Of a stretch of 64,000 nt of DNA, positions 35,180-43,616 are shown in pieces (position 1 is the stretch's first letter; each line of letters begins with the position of its first letter). This DNA comes from Xanthobacteraceae bacterium (GTDB lineage: Bacteria; Pseudomonadota; Alphaproteobacteria; Rhizobiales; Xanthobacteraceae). The notes under the pieces are model-generated. The model had not been told where the DNA came from. It saw only the letters and a list, made by a program, of their open reading frames with translations, and did not search any database. The position numbers and the translations under genes were made by a program. The DNA lies in NCBI GenBank assembly GCA_028290465.1, contig JAQGJU010000143.1:62001-126000 (forward strand), written 5' to 3'.

Positions 35180-35889
35180 TAGTGTCCGGAGACGCCGATC
35201 AGGCCTTCGAGCTTGCTCGGATCCTTCTGCAAGGTCGCCGAGTCGGCATCGTACACGATCCGGCCGCGATCCATGATGATCGCGCGCGGCGACATCTCAA
35301 GGGCCAGCCGCGTGTTCTGCTCGACCAGGATGAGTGTCAGGCCTTCCATCTCGGTGAGGCGCTTCACGGCGCGCGCCAGCTCTTCGACGATCACCGGCGC
35401 CAAGCCTTCGGACGGTTCGTCCATCAGCAGCACCTTCGGATTGCCTACCAGCGCCCGCGCGATGGCCAGCATCTGCTGTTCGCCGCCCGACAACTGAGTG
35501 CCGCGATTGGTCTCGCGTTCCTTGAGCCGCGGAAACAGCTCATACACGGCCGGTACCGTCCAGCGCCCCGGTCGCACCGCGACTTCGAGGTTTTCCTTCA
35601 AACTCAGCGACGGGAAGATTTCGCGCTCCTGCGGCACATAGGCAAGGCCGGCCCAATTGCGCTTATACGGCGCCAGCGTGCCGATCGGCTTGCCGTGCAG
35701 GCGGATATCGCCGCTATGCAGATTGGTGTGGCCCATGATGGTCGCCAGCAGCGTCGACTTGCCGACGCCGTTGCGGCCGATGATCGACACCGTCTCGCCT
35801 TCGGCGAGCTTGAGATTGAAGCTTTCCAGTACCACGGTCTCGCCGTAGCCGGCGGAGACACCTTGCAGTTCCAGGGCCAGCTCAGCCAT
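35179..35889 (-). CDS. Branched-chain amino acid-type ABC transporter ATP-binding protein (LivF-like)
   Basis: 236 aa, full length for LivF. Walker A GRNGVGKSTL, signature LSGGEQQMLAIARAL, Walker B VLLMDEPSEGLAP and the family's LILVEQNTRLAL. Overlaps the LivG-like gene by eight bases. Liv-type systems in this bacterial group often carry aromatic or other carboxylates rather than leucine, and the neighbourhood fits a catabolic substrate. Confidence 0.92.
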   Translation of the reverse strand: MAELALELQGVSAGYGETVVLESFNLKLAEGETVSIIGRNGVGKSTLLATIMGHTNLHSGDIRLHGKPIGTLAPYKRNWAGLAYVPQEREIFPSLSLKENLEVAVRPGRWTVPAVYELFPRLKERETNRGTQLSGGEQQMLAIARALVGNPKVLLMDEPSEGLAPVIVEELARAVKRLTEMEGLTLILVEQNTRLALEMSPRAIIMDRGRIVYDADSATLQKDPSKLEGLIGVSGH

Positions 35890-36703
35890 GACTGCGATCC
35901 GCTTCTTGTCCGAGATAGACCGCGCGCACGCGCTCGTCGGCGAGGATTTCCTGCGGCGAGCCTTCGGTCAGCACCGCGCCGGCCACCAGCACGGTGATGG
36001 ACTGCGCGAACCGGAACACCACGTCCATGTCGTGCTCGATGATCAGGATGGCGATGTCCGGGTCCAGGCTGGCGACGACGTCGAGAATGAGATGGCTCTC
36101 GGACGACGGCACGCCAGCCGCCGGCTCGTCGAGCAACAGCACCTTGGGCCGCTGCGCCAGCGCGATAGCGATCTCGACCAGCCGCTGCCGGCCATACGGC
36201 AGCTCGCGCACCAGCCTGAGCGCATCGTCGACCAGCCGCAGCGAATTGAGATGATCAAGCGCCTCGTCGATGACGGCGGCTTTCGATCCGGCCGGGCGCC
36301 ACAGATTGTAGCTTTCGCCGCGACGCTCGCCGATCGCCAGACAGACGTTCTCCAGCACCGACAGGCCGCGGAACAATTGGTTGATCTGGAAGGTGCGAGC
36401 AAGACCGCGGCGCGCGCGCTTGGCGGAAGACCACGACGTGATGTCCTCGCCACCGAGCAGCACCTGTCCAGAGGAAGGCTTCAAGACGCCGGTGATCAGA
36501 TTGACCAGGCTGGTCTTGCCGGCGCCGTTCGGACCGATCAGCGCGCGCCGCGCGCCGCGTTCCAGCGTCAGATTGACGTCGCGCGCGACCTGCAATGCGC
36601 CGAAGCTCTTGTTGACGCCGCGGACTTCAAGCGCCGGCACGGCAGAGGCGAAAGCGGTCGCTACGGAGGAGGACATGGCCTGTTCGGTCATGGTTTGACT
36701 CAT
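35882..36703 (-). CDS. Branched-chain amino acid-type ABC transporter ATP-binding protein (LivG-like)
   Basis: 273 aa. About 25 residues longer at the N-terminus than typical LivG (MSQTMTEQAMSSSVATAFAS), then ALEVRGVNKSFGAL, Walker A GPNGAGKTSL, the LivG-specific RTFQINQLF, Walker B VLLLDEPAAGVP and IEHDMDVVF. An internal Met at residue 10 could be the true start. The motif replacing LSGGQ reads LPYGRQRLVEIA, normal for LivG. Confidence 0.91.
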   Translation of the reverse strand: MSQTMTEQAMSSSVATAFASAVPALEVRGVNKSFGALQVARDVNLTLERGARRALIGPNGAGKTSLVNLITGVLKPSSGQVLLGGEDITSWSSAKRARRGLARTFQINQLFRGLSVLENVCLAIGERRGESYNLWRPAGSKAAVIDEALDHLNSLRLVDDALRLVRELPYGRQRLVEIAIALAQRPKVLLLDEPAAGVPSSESHLILDVVASLDPDIAILIIEHDMDVVFRFAQSITVLVAGAVLTEGSPQEILADERVRAVYLGQEADRSHG

Positions 36704-37788
36704 GACTTGGCCTTCCGCGTGAACAGCTTGGCGGCGACATCCTCGAACAGGCCGAGGATGCCGCGCCGCAGGAACAGCACGGTCACCACCAGCAGCAGGC
36801 CGATGCCGAACTGCCAGAACGCCGGGCTCATCTTCGACAGATGATCCTCCAGCACCATATAGATCACCGCGCCGACAAAGGCGCCGTACAGCCGCCCGGT
36901 ACCGCCGAGCACCAGCATCACCATCACCTTGGCCGAGGTGTCGAAGTCGAACACGGTCAGCGTGGCGTAGGAATTGGTCTGCGCGAACAGCGCGCCCGCG
37001 ACCCCGGCGATCGCCGCTGCGATGGTGTAGGCGGTGACCAGCCGTGTGTGCACCGGCGAGCCGATGGCATGCATGCGGCGCACGTTTTCGCGAATGCCAG
37101 TCAGGGTCTGGCCGAACGGCGAATAGACGATGCGGCGGACCAGCAGGAAGATCACGAACAGCACGACCAACACATACAGATAATTGGTCCGGCCATAGAG
37201 GTCGTAGTCGAACACGCCGAACAGCGGCTTGAACGAAATGCCGGGCACGCCGTCGTAGCCGCCGGAAATGTCGGAGCGGTAGTTGCCGAGCTCCATCAGC
37301 ATGATGCCGGTCGCCAAGGTCAGCATCAGCAAGGTCAGGCCGCGATAGCGCAGCAGGAACCAGCCGGAGATCAGGCCGCCGAGGCCGGCCACGATGGCGG
37401 CCGCGAACAGGCCGCTGATCGGCTCGTTCCAGTCGAGCCGCGCGGCGCCAAGCGCCACCGTATAGGCGCCGAGACCGAAAAACGCCGCATGCCCGAGCGT
37501 GACGATGCCCGCATAGCCAAGGATCAGGTCGAGCGACAGCGCGAACAGCACCATGATCAGCACTTGCGAGCCGAACGTCATGCGATCCGGGAAGATGAAG
37601 AAGGCCGCGAACGCCACCAGCCAGGGCAGCAATTCCCAGGCGCGAAACCGGTGCCGGTTGGCCATGAACTCCATGGCGCGGGCGCGCGCCGCCTGCACGG
37701 TGGTAGAACCCGCCGGCGCGGCCGGAGACGCGGAAGATGTCACGTTCGGGGTCATGTTTGGGGACATGGCTTTATTGCTCTCGGCCAT
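36700..37788 (-). CDS. Branched-chain amino acid-type ABC transporter permease (LivM-like)
   Basis: 362-aa membrane protein. Hydrophilic N-terminal 45 residues, then about eight to ten hydrophobic segments, with the LivM hallmark LILGYAGIVTLGHAAFFGLGAY and GGTGRLYGAFVGAVIY. Overlaps the LivG-like gene by four bases and the LivH-like gene by 17, showing tight coupling. Confidence 0.9.
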   Translation of the reverse strand: MAESNKAMSPNMTPNVTSSASPAAPAGSTTVQAARARAMEFMANRHRFRAWELLPWLVAFAAFFIFPDRMTFGSQVLIMVLFALSLDLILGYAGIVTLGHAAFFGLGAYTVALGAARLDWNEPISGLFAAAIVAGLGGLISGWFLLRYRGLTLLMLTLATGIMLMELGNYRSDISGGYDGVPGISFKPLFGVFDYDLYGRTNYLYVLVVLFVIFLLVRRIVYSPFGQTLTGIRENVRRMHAIGSPVHTRLVTAYTIAAAIAGVAGALFAQTNSYATLTVFDFDTSAKVMVMLVLGGTGRLYGAFVGAVIYMVLEDHLSKMSPAFWQFGIGLLLVVTVLFLRRGILGLFEDVAAKLFTRKAKS

Positions 37789-38647
37789 AGAGTCCCGCGG
37801 GCTTCACCAGAAGGATCAGCAGCGTGATCGCGTAGATGAAGAAGCCCCCGGCGTCCGGCAGCAGATACTTGCCGGCGGTATCGAACACGCCAAGCACCAG
37901 CGCCGCGACCAGCGTGCCCTTCATGCTGCCGAGGCCACCGACCGCGACCACGATCAGGAACAGCACCAGATAGACCACCGCGAAACTCGGGTTTAGGCCG
38001 AACAACTGAATGGCGAGGCCGCCGCCCAGCGCTGCGAGGCCGCTGCCGACCGCGAACGTCGCCGTGAACAGCAGATCGACATTGATGCCGACCGACTGCG
38101 CCATGCGGCGGTTGTCGACCGCGGCGCGAATCTTGGCGCCTATATTGGTACGCTCGAAGGTGTACCAGAGCACGGCGATCAGGAAGACGCCGACGCCGAT
38201 CAGGAACGCCCGGTAGGTCGGGAACGCCCGGAAGCCGAGATTGACCTGACCCTCGAGCCAGCTCGGCAGCGGCACCGATTTCGGAATCGGGCCGTAAAAA
38301 TAGGTGAAGGTCGCAATCGCCATGAAGGCGAGACCGATGGTCAGCAGAACCTGATCGAGTTCGCCGGCCTTATACAGCCGGGTGTACAGAAGCCGCTCGA
38401 ACACCACGCTGATCAGCGCGATCATCACCGATGAGATCAATAGCGCCGGCACGAACGGTACGCCGAGCTGTGTGGTCAGGCTGACCACGAAATAACCGCC
38501 GGCCATCGCGAAGGCGCCGTGCGCCAGGTTGACGAAGCCCATCAGCCCCATCGTAACCGACAGGCCGACCGAAACGATGAACAGGAACATCGCGTAGGCC
38601 AAGCCGTCGAACAGGATGCTGACGGCGATGTTGGCGTATTGCGGCAC
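37772..38647 (-). CDS. Branched-chain amino acid-type ABC transporter permease (LivH-like)
   Basis: 291 aa. I place the start at a GTG (38647) seven bases after GAGGGA, because the ATG further upstream would add a basic stretch not seen in the family. Hallmark segments: SVTMGLMGFVNLAHGAFAMAGGY and VVAVGGLGSMKGTLVAALVLG. Forms the membrane channel with the LivM-like protein. Confidence 0.9.
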   Translation of the reverse strand: MPQYANIAVSILFDGLAYAMFLFIVSVGLSVTMGLMGFVNLAHGAFAMAGGYFVVSLTTQLGVPFVPALLISSVMIALISVVFERLLYTRLYKAGELDQVLLTIGLAFMAIATFTYFYGPIPKSVPLPSWLEGQVNLGFRAFPTYRAFLIGVGVFLIAVLWYTFERTNIGAKIRAAVDNRRMAQSVGINVDLLFTATFAVGSGLAALGGGLAIQLFGLNPSFAVVYLVLFLIVVAVGGLGSMKGTLVAALVLGVFDTAGKYLLPDAGGFFIYAITLLILLVKPAGLYGREQ

Positions 38648-38701
38648 TCGCCGTTCCCTCTTTTGCCGGCTGGCCCGTAATCCGGACCGCTTCTTACGCA
38701 A

Positions 38702-38730
38702 CCGCCGCCGCGGCTGACCCGCGGCGGCGG
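38702..38730. other. Intercistronic 12-bp hairpin after binding-protein gene
   Basis: A 12-bp perfect stem, CCGCCGCCGCGG paired with CCGCGGCGGCGG, with a 5-base loop. It lies between the binding-protein stop (38762) and the LivH-like start (38647) on the minus strand. No T-run. Same position and design as the hairpins at 10671 and 29262. Confidence 0.6.
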
Positions 38731-38761
38731 CCTATCGTGTCACCTGAATTGCGTCAGATGG

Positions 38762-39967
38762 TCAAGAGCCGCAGCGCCCGATCTTGAGCGTCTTGCACTC
38801 GTCCTTGACCCCCTTCATGACGTCGACCGACTTGATGCCGAGCTTGCCGTCCGGCTTGCGATAGACGGTCGCCGCATGCTCGTCCTGCACGATGTCGCGG
38901 GTCGCCGGATCGATCGACACCACGCCGCGCGGCCCGGTGCCTTTCCAGTTCTTCAAGGTCTCGACGAACTTTTCGCCGTCGACCTTGCCGTCGAGCTTCT
39001 TGATGGTGTCGAAAATCGCCGACATGGTGTCCCAGCCCTGCGCCGACATGAAGTCCGGATAGGAATTCGCGCCGTACGCATCCTGCCAGGCCTTTACGAA
39101 CGCCTTGTTTTCAGGCGTGTCGAAGTCGACCGCATAGTGGGTCATGATCAGCGTGCCGATCGCGGCGTCGCCCATGTCCTGCAGCTTGTTGTCGGGCACC
39201 AGATCCATCGGGCCGATCAGCTTGACGCCGGCCGCCCGCATGCCGATTTCGCCGTAGCTCTTCATCACGCCCGTCGCGTGCGCGCCGGACGGGATGAAGA
39301 TGTACATGCAGTCCGGCTTGGCGTCCTTGATGCGCTGGAAGAACGGCGTGAAGTCCGGCACCTGGGCCGGGTTGCCCATCGGGATCGCTTCGGAAACCTT
39401 GCCGCCGGCCTTCTCGAACGCGGTCTTGAAGGCTTCGGTGGAGTCCTTGCCGGGCGGGAAGTCGGTGTAGCCCATGGCGGCCGTCTTGCAGCCGAGCTTG
39501 GTCGCCGCATAGGTGCCCATCGGATAGCCGGTGTGCCACATGCTGAACGAGAACCGCACGATGTACGGCGACAGGTTGGTGATCCAGGCGGTGCCCGCAT
39601 TGGCAATGGCCATCGGGATCTTAGCCTGGGTCACCACCGGGGCGGACGCGATCGCGGACGGCGAGAACACATAGCCGGCGAGCACGTTCACTTTGTCGTT
39701 GGTGATCAGCTCGGTGGTGACGGTCTTGGCCTGCGCGCCGGACGGCGGACCTTCATCGCGCTTGATGATCTGCACGGTGTGCGGCGCAATATCCTTGGCA
39801 TGCAGTTTGACGTAGAGATCGAACGCCTTGTCGATCTGGTTGCCGAGGTCGGCGTTAACGCCCGAATAGGGCAACACCACACCGATCTTGATCGTCTCGG
39901 CCTGGGCCGCGCTCATCAGGCCGACCGCGAGCGCGGCAAGACCGACCGTCTTCAAAAGATCCTTCAT
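38762..39967 (-). CDS. Branched-chain amino acid-type ABC transporter substrate-binding protein
   Basis: 401 aa from the ATG at 39967 with GGGAGGA upstream. Signal peptide MKDLLKTVGLAALAVGLMSA with cleavage after AQA at 23, then ETIKIGVVLPYSGVNADLG, the usual Liv receptor opening. Two Cys near the C-terminus (GVKDECKTLKIGRC) may form a disulfide. First gene of the Liv operon and divergent from the phytoene-desaturase-like gene. Confidence 0.92.
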   Translation of the reverse strand: MKDLLKTVGLAALAVGLMSAAQAETIKIGVVLPYSGVNADLGNQIDKAFDLYVKLHAKDIAPHTVQIIKRDEGPPSGAQAKTVTTELITNDKVNVLAGYVFSPSAIASAPVVTQAKIPMAIANAGTAWITNLSPYIVRFSFSMWHTGYPMGTYAATKLGCKTAAMGYTDFPPGKDSTEAFKTAFEKAGGKVSEAIPMGNPAQVPDFTPFFQRIKDAKPDCMYIFIPSGAHATGVMKSYGEIGMRAAGVKLIGPMDLVPDNKLQDMGDAAIGTLIMTHYAVDFDTPENKAFVKAWQDAYGANSYPDFMSAQGWDTMSAIFDTIKKLDGKVDGEKFVETLKNWKGTGPRGVVSIDPATRDIVQDEHAATVYRKPDGKLGIKSVDVMKGVKDECKTLKIGRCGS

Positions 39968-40384
39968 GTCATCCTCCCGAATGGCTTGTTTGGCAGCATT
40001 TCCACGCATTCTCCGGCTGACCGGCGGGCGGCGCGTTCCCGGCTGGGTTATACATCCCACACCGAAAAAAAACCAATCGGCCCATTGCCGCACGCACAAT
40101 GTTGGGATGCCCACTAAATGGCAAGACGGATCTTTTGGCTGTAAGGGTTTGTGGCGCCGGGCACGAACTGGATACTACTGGCCTGCTTTTTCGCCATACT
40201 GCCCCGACAGTGGCGGGGGAAGACAGCTCGCTGATCGTTGCCTAAACGGTCCGCACAAGGTGCACTCACAAGTGCACTGCATCAAGTGTACCACGATCCG
40301 GTTTATCTTATCCGGCGACCGCCGGCATAAGAAAACTCCGTTCGGCAAACCGGAAACAATCCGGAACAATTCAGGAGGAAGCCC
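39968..40384. promoter_or_regulatory. 417-base divergent regulatory region
   Basis: No gene. Between the Liv operon (minus) and the flavoprotein/SDR operon (plus). Two structured sites lie on the flavoprotein side: the perfect dyad GTGCACT-CACA-AGTGCAC at 40260-40277, which looks like a repressor operator, and a hairpin CTTATCCGGC...GCCGGCATAAG at 40307-40331 with one bulged base. AGGAGGA at 40374-40380 region is the ribosome-binding site of the next gene. No regulator gene is adjacent. Confidence 0.5.
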
Positions 40385-42010
40385 GTGTCCAAGGCGCTGG
40401 AGAAGACGTACGACGGCATCATCATCGGGGCCGGCCACCACGGCATGGTGCTGGGATCGTATCTGGCCAAGGCCGGCCTGAAGATCCTGCTGGTCGAGCG
40501 CCGGCTGAAATACGGCGGCGGGCTTTCGACCGAGGAAGTCACGCAGCCGGGCTTTTACCACAACCTGCATTCGATCAATCATTTCCACATCACCGAGACG
40601 CCATGGTTCAAGGATCTCGGCCTCGACGAAAAAGTGACCTACCTGACGCCGCGCTACGAACTCGGTCAGGCGCACCACGACGGCACCGCCCTGGTGCTGG
40701 GCCGCGACCTGGAAGAGTCCGTCGCCAATATCGCGCGGTTCTCCAAGAAGGACGCCGACACCTTCCGCGAATGGAACTTGAAGGCCGAAAAGATCACCGC
40801 GCAGATCTTCCTGCCGGAACGCTTCGCAGAACCGCTGCCGCAAGCCGAGCGCGACGCGCTGTTGTCGCAGACCGCGATGGGCCGCGAGTTCCTTGAGGTC
40901 GCCAATCGCCAACCGATCGACGTGGTCAATGAGCTGTTCGAGAACGAGCACGTCAAATTGTTGTTCCTCTTTAAGGTGTCGCTGTTCGGCACCTGGCTGA
41001 CCGACACGCTGTCCAAGACGTCGCCGATGGGTTCGGTGATCCGCGCCTTCGATCTGGAGAGCGGCTACCAGCTGTGTCAGGGCGGCTCGTTCAATCTGGC
41101 GCGTGGCCTGATGGAAACCTTCATCGCGGCCGGCGGCACCTATGAGCCGCAGGTGCGGATCGACCGCATCCTGATCGAAGCCGGCAAGGCGACCGGCATC
41201 GTGCTGGCCGACGGCCGCACCGTGCGAGCGCGCCAGTTCGTGTCCAGTACGCTCGACGTGCACCAGACCTTCGAGAACCTCGTCGGCCGCGCGCAACTGC
41301 CGGACGCTTACAAAGCCAAGGTGGACAATTTCCAGTACACCAAGTGGTCGCTGTACGGCCTGCACCTCGCGCTGCACGAAAGCCCGCGCTTCACCGCCGA
41401 AAAATTCGATCCGAACATCAACCGGGCGCTGAAATGGAGCCTTGGGGCCGAGACCATGGAGGATCTGTACGCCGCGCATCAGGACGTGATGGCAGGGCGC
41501 GTTCCGAAGATCATCCAGTTCGGCGCCGGCCCGCTCAGCCTGCTGGACCCGACGCAAGCGCCACCCGGCAAACATACGACCTATGCCTGGCACATCATGC
41601 CGATCGCGCCCGAGATCGGCACGCAGGACTATGAGCATTTCAAGGAAGAATTCGCCGACAAGATTCTGGAGACCTGGGCGCGCTACTGCCCGAACATGAC
41701 GCGCAAAAACGTCATCGGCCAGCACGTCTACACCGGGCACGAATATGTCCAGGAGATGCTCAACATGCGCGAGGGTGACATCTTCATGGGCGCGTTCAAC
41801 GCCGAGCAGGTGATGTACAATCACTTCGGCTACCGCACGCCGGTCGACCGGCTGTACATGTCGGGTTCGGCTTGCCATCCGGGCGGCGCGATTTCCGGCG
41901 GCGCCGGCTATATCAGCGCCGGCCTGATCGCCAACGATCTCGGCATCAAGCCATGGTGGAAGCCGACCGATGCCCGCCGGGCGCTCGAAGCTGCCGCCAA
42001 AGCCGGCTGA
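40385..42010 (+). CDS. Phytoene desaturase-like FAD-dependent oxidoreductase
   Basis: 541 aa. N-terminal dinucleotide-binding motif GIIIGAGHHGMVLGSYLAKAG with GxGxxG at 15-20 and an ERR acid/base end, and a C-terminal FAD motif YMSGSACHPGGAISGGAGY. This places it in the carotenoid desaturase/NAD(P)-binding amine-oxidase superfamily, but no carotenoid genes are near. GTG start with AGGAGGA upstream. It is followed 31 bases later by an SDR, suggesting a two-step oxidation of an imported compound. Substrate unknown. Confidence 0.85.
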   Translation: MSKALEKTYDGIIIGAGHHGMVLGSYLAKAGLKILLVERRLKYGGGLSTEEVTQPGFYHNLHSINHFHITETPWFKDLGLDEKVTYLTPRYELGQAHHDGTALVLGRDLEESVANIARFSKKDADTFREWNLKAEKITAQIFLPERFAEPLPQAERDALLSQTAMGREFLEVANRQPIDVVNELFENEHVKLLFLFKVSLFGTWLTDTLSKTSPMGSVIRAFDLESGYQLCQGGSFNLARGLMETFIAAGGTYEPQVRIDRILIEAGKATGIVLADGRTVRARQFVSSTLDVHQTFENLVGRAQLPDAYKAKVDNFQYTKWSLYGLHLALHESPRFTAEKFDPNINRALKWSLGAETMEDLYAAHQDVMAGRVPKIIQFGAGPLSLLDPTQAPPGKHTTYAWHIMPIAPEIGTQDYEHFKEEFADKILETWARYCPNMTRKNVIGQHVYTGHEYVQEMLNMREGDIFMGAFNAEQVMYNHFGYRTPVDRLYMSGSACHPGGAISGGAGYISAGLIANDLGIKPWWKPTDARRALEAAAKAG

Positions 42011-42041
42011 CATATTCTTACAAGCATAGAAAGAGCGACCC

Positions 42042-42839
42042 ATGGACATCCAATCGCCGCCGGCGCTCGACAGCGTCGTGTTCCCGCCGCTGACCGGCCG
42101 CGTCGCCATCATCACCGGCGCCGGCCAGGGCATCGGCCGCACTTTTGCCAAGGCGTTCGCCAAAGCCGGCGCCATTCCGATCATCGCCGAACGCAACGCC
42201 GAGCGCGGCGACGCGGTGGCGGCCGAGATCGCCAAGGACGGCGGAAAAGCACTCGCGGTCGCCTGCGATGTATCCGACGTGGCCTCGATCGAGAAGCTGA
42301 CCGCGACCGTCGAGGAAAAATTCGGCCGCATCGACATCCTGGTCAACAATGCCGGCATCTTCTCGACGTTGGAGATGCGGCCGTTCGATCAGATTCCGTT
42401 GGCCGAATGGGAACAGGTGCTCAAGGTCAACGTCACCGGACCGTTCCTGTGCGCCCGCGCCGTGCTGCCAGCAATGCGCCGCGCCAAGCGTGGCCGCATC
42501 ATCAACATGGCGTCTGGCGCGGTGACGCTCGGCCGGCCGAATTATCTGCACTACATCGCATCGAAAGCGGCCCTGATGGGCATGTCGCGGTCGATGGCGC
42601 GCGAACTCGGGCCGGACGGCATCACGGTCAATTCGATTTTGCCGGGCGCGGTGTTCACCGAGATCGAACGCAAGACGGTGTCGCCGGAACAGAAGGCCCG
42701 CATCGTGGGCCAGCAATGCATCCCGCGTCCCGAAGTGCCGGAGGATCTGGTCGGCACCGTGCTGTTCCTGGCATCCGACGCCGCGGCGTTCCTGACCGGA
42801 CAGGCGCTCACCGTCGATGGCGGCTGCACGCATCCTTGA
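42042..42839 (+). CDS. Short-chain dehydrogenase/reductase (SDR)
   Basis: 265-aa classical SDR. Cofactor motif TGAGQGIG at 25-32, NNAG at 102-105, catalytic Ser158, Tyr171 and Lys175 (YIASK), and a C-terminal FLTGQALTVDGG. Likely NAD(P)-dependent alcohol or hydroxyacid oxidation. Cotranscribed with the preceding flavoprotein. Confidence 0.92.
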   Translation: MDIQSPPALDSVVFPPLTGRVAIITGAGQGIGRTFAKAFAKAGAIPIIAERNAERGDAVAAEIAKDGGKALAVACDVSDVASIEKLTATVEEKFGRIDILVNNAGIFSTLEMRPFDQIPLAEWEQVLKVNVTGPFLCARAVLPAMRRAKRGRIINMASGAVTLGRPNYLHYIASKAALMGMSRSMARELGPDGITVNSILPGAVFTEIERKTVSPEQKARIVGQQCIPRPEVPEDLVGTVLFLASDAAAFLTGQALTVDGGCTHP

Positions 42840-43155
42840 ATCTCTCTGCCTGAATATTTTTGCCGTCGCGACACTTCACATTTTCGCGACACAGCGATCG
42901 GTGACCACACTCTTTCGCAGGTGATTGATCCTGCACGCAAATCGATTTGTGCGTCGCAGCAAGACCGTTGATCGACACCGCGACCTACCGTCGCAATTTC
43001 CCTGCCCACCGGTCGCTCGCGCGATTGAGACTTCGCAGAGTCACTTCCGTCGACTAGCATTGTTCCAATGAGAATCTGGACGACCGCGTAACCGGCCGCA
43101 CCGTGGGGTGTTGGACGGTGGTCGTCAAAACGATCGAAGGATCGGGGAGGACGCC
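42840..43155. promoter_or_regulatory. 316-base upstream region of the molybdenum-enzyme genes
   Basis: No gene. Contains a direct repeat TCGCGACAC at 42866-42874 and 42884-42892 and a small palindrome CATTG-TTC-CAATG at 43058-43070, about 85 bases before the iorA-like start. These are candidate regulator sites; no clear sigma70 promoter is visible to me. The ribosome-binding site GGGGAGGA at 43144-43151 region serves the next gene. Confidence 0.4.
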
Positions 43156-43605
43156 ATGGTTAAGCTGACCGTCAACGGAATTTCGCATGATGTCGACGTC
43201 GAGCCCGATACCCCGCTGCTGTGGGTATTGCGCGAGCAGGTCGGCCTGACCGGCACCAAATATGGCTGCGGCGTCGCGCAATGCGGCGCCTGCACGGTGC
43301 ATGTCGACGGCGTCGCGACGCGCTCCTGCTCGATGCAGGTCAGCGACGCGGCCGGCAAGCAGATCACCACCGTCGAGGGTCTGGCCGTGAACGGCGCCAT
43401 GACCAAGGTGCAGCAAGCCTGGATCGCCAATGACGTGCCGCAATGCGGTTACTGCCAGAGCGGCATGATCATGGCCGTGACGGCGCTCCTGAAGGAAAAG
43501 GCGAAGCCGACCGACGCCGAGATCGACGCGGCCATCACCAATATCTGCCGCTGCGGCACCTTCCAACAAGTGCGCGCGGCGATTCACGCCGCCGCGAACG
43601 CGTAA
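43156..43605 (+). CDS. iorA: Isoquinoline 1-oxidoreductase-type [2Fe-2S] small subunit
   Basis: 149 aa from the ATG preceded by GGGGAGGA. Electron-transfer subunit of a molybdenum hydroxylase. Plant-ferredoxin-type cluster ligands Cys38, 43, 46, 58 and the second cluster ligands Cys97, 100, 131, 133 are all present ([23 protein letters not shown]). Its stop lies 11 bases before the large-subunit gene. The symbol follows the closest known type; actual substrate may be any aldehyde or N-heterocycle. Confidence 0.88.
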   Translation: MVKLTVNGISHDVDVEPDTPLLWVLREQVGLTGTKYGCGVAQCGACTVHVDGVATRSCSMQVSDAAGKQITTVEGLAVNGAMTKVQQAWIANDVPQCGYCQSGMIMAVTALLKEKAKPTDAEIDAAITNICRCGTFQQVRAAIHAAANA

Positions 43606-43616
43606 GGGAGGCCAAC

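Noticed and set aside
35179-39967. Calling the Liv-type system a leucine/isoleucine/valine transporter
   Set aside because: Family membership is clear, but ligand range in this family is wide and the neighbours are catabolic enzymes, so no amino acid specificity is claimed.
40175-42358. 727-residue open frame on the minus strand
   Set aside because: Antisense to the well-supported flavoprotein and part of the SDR; no motif.
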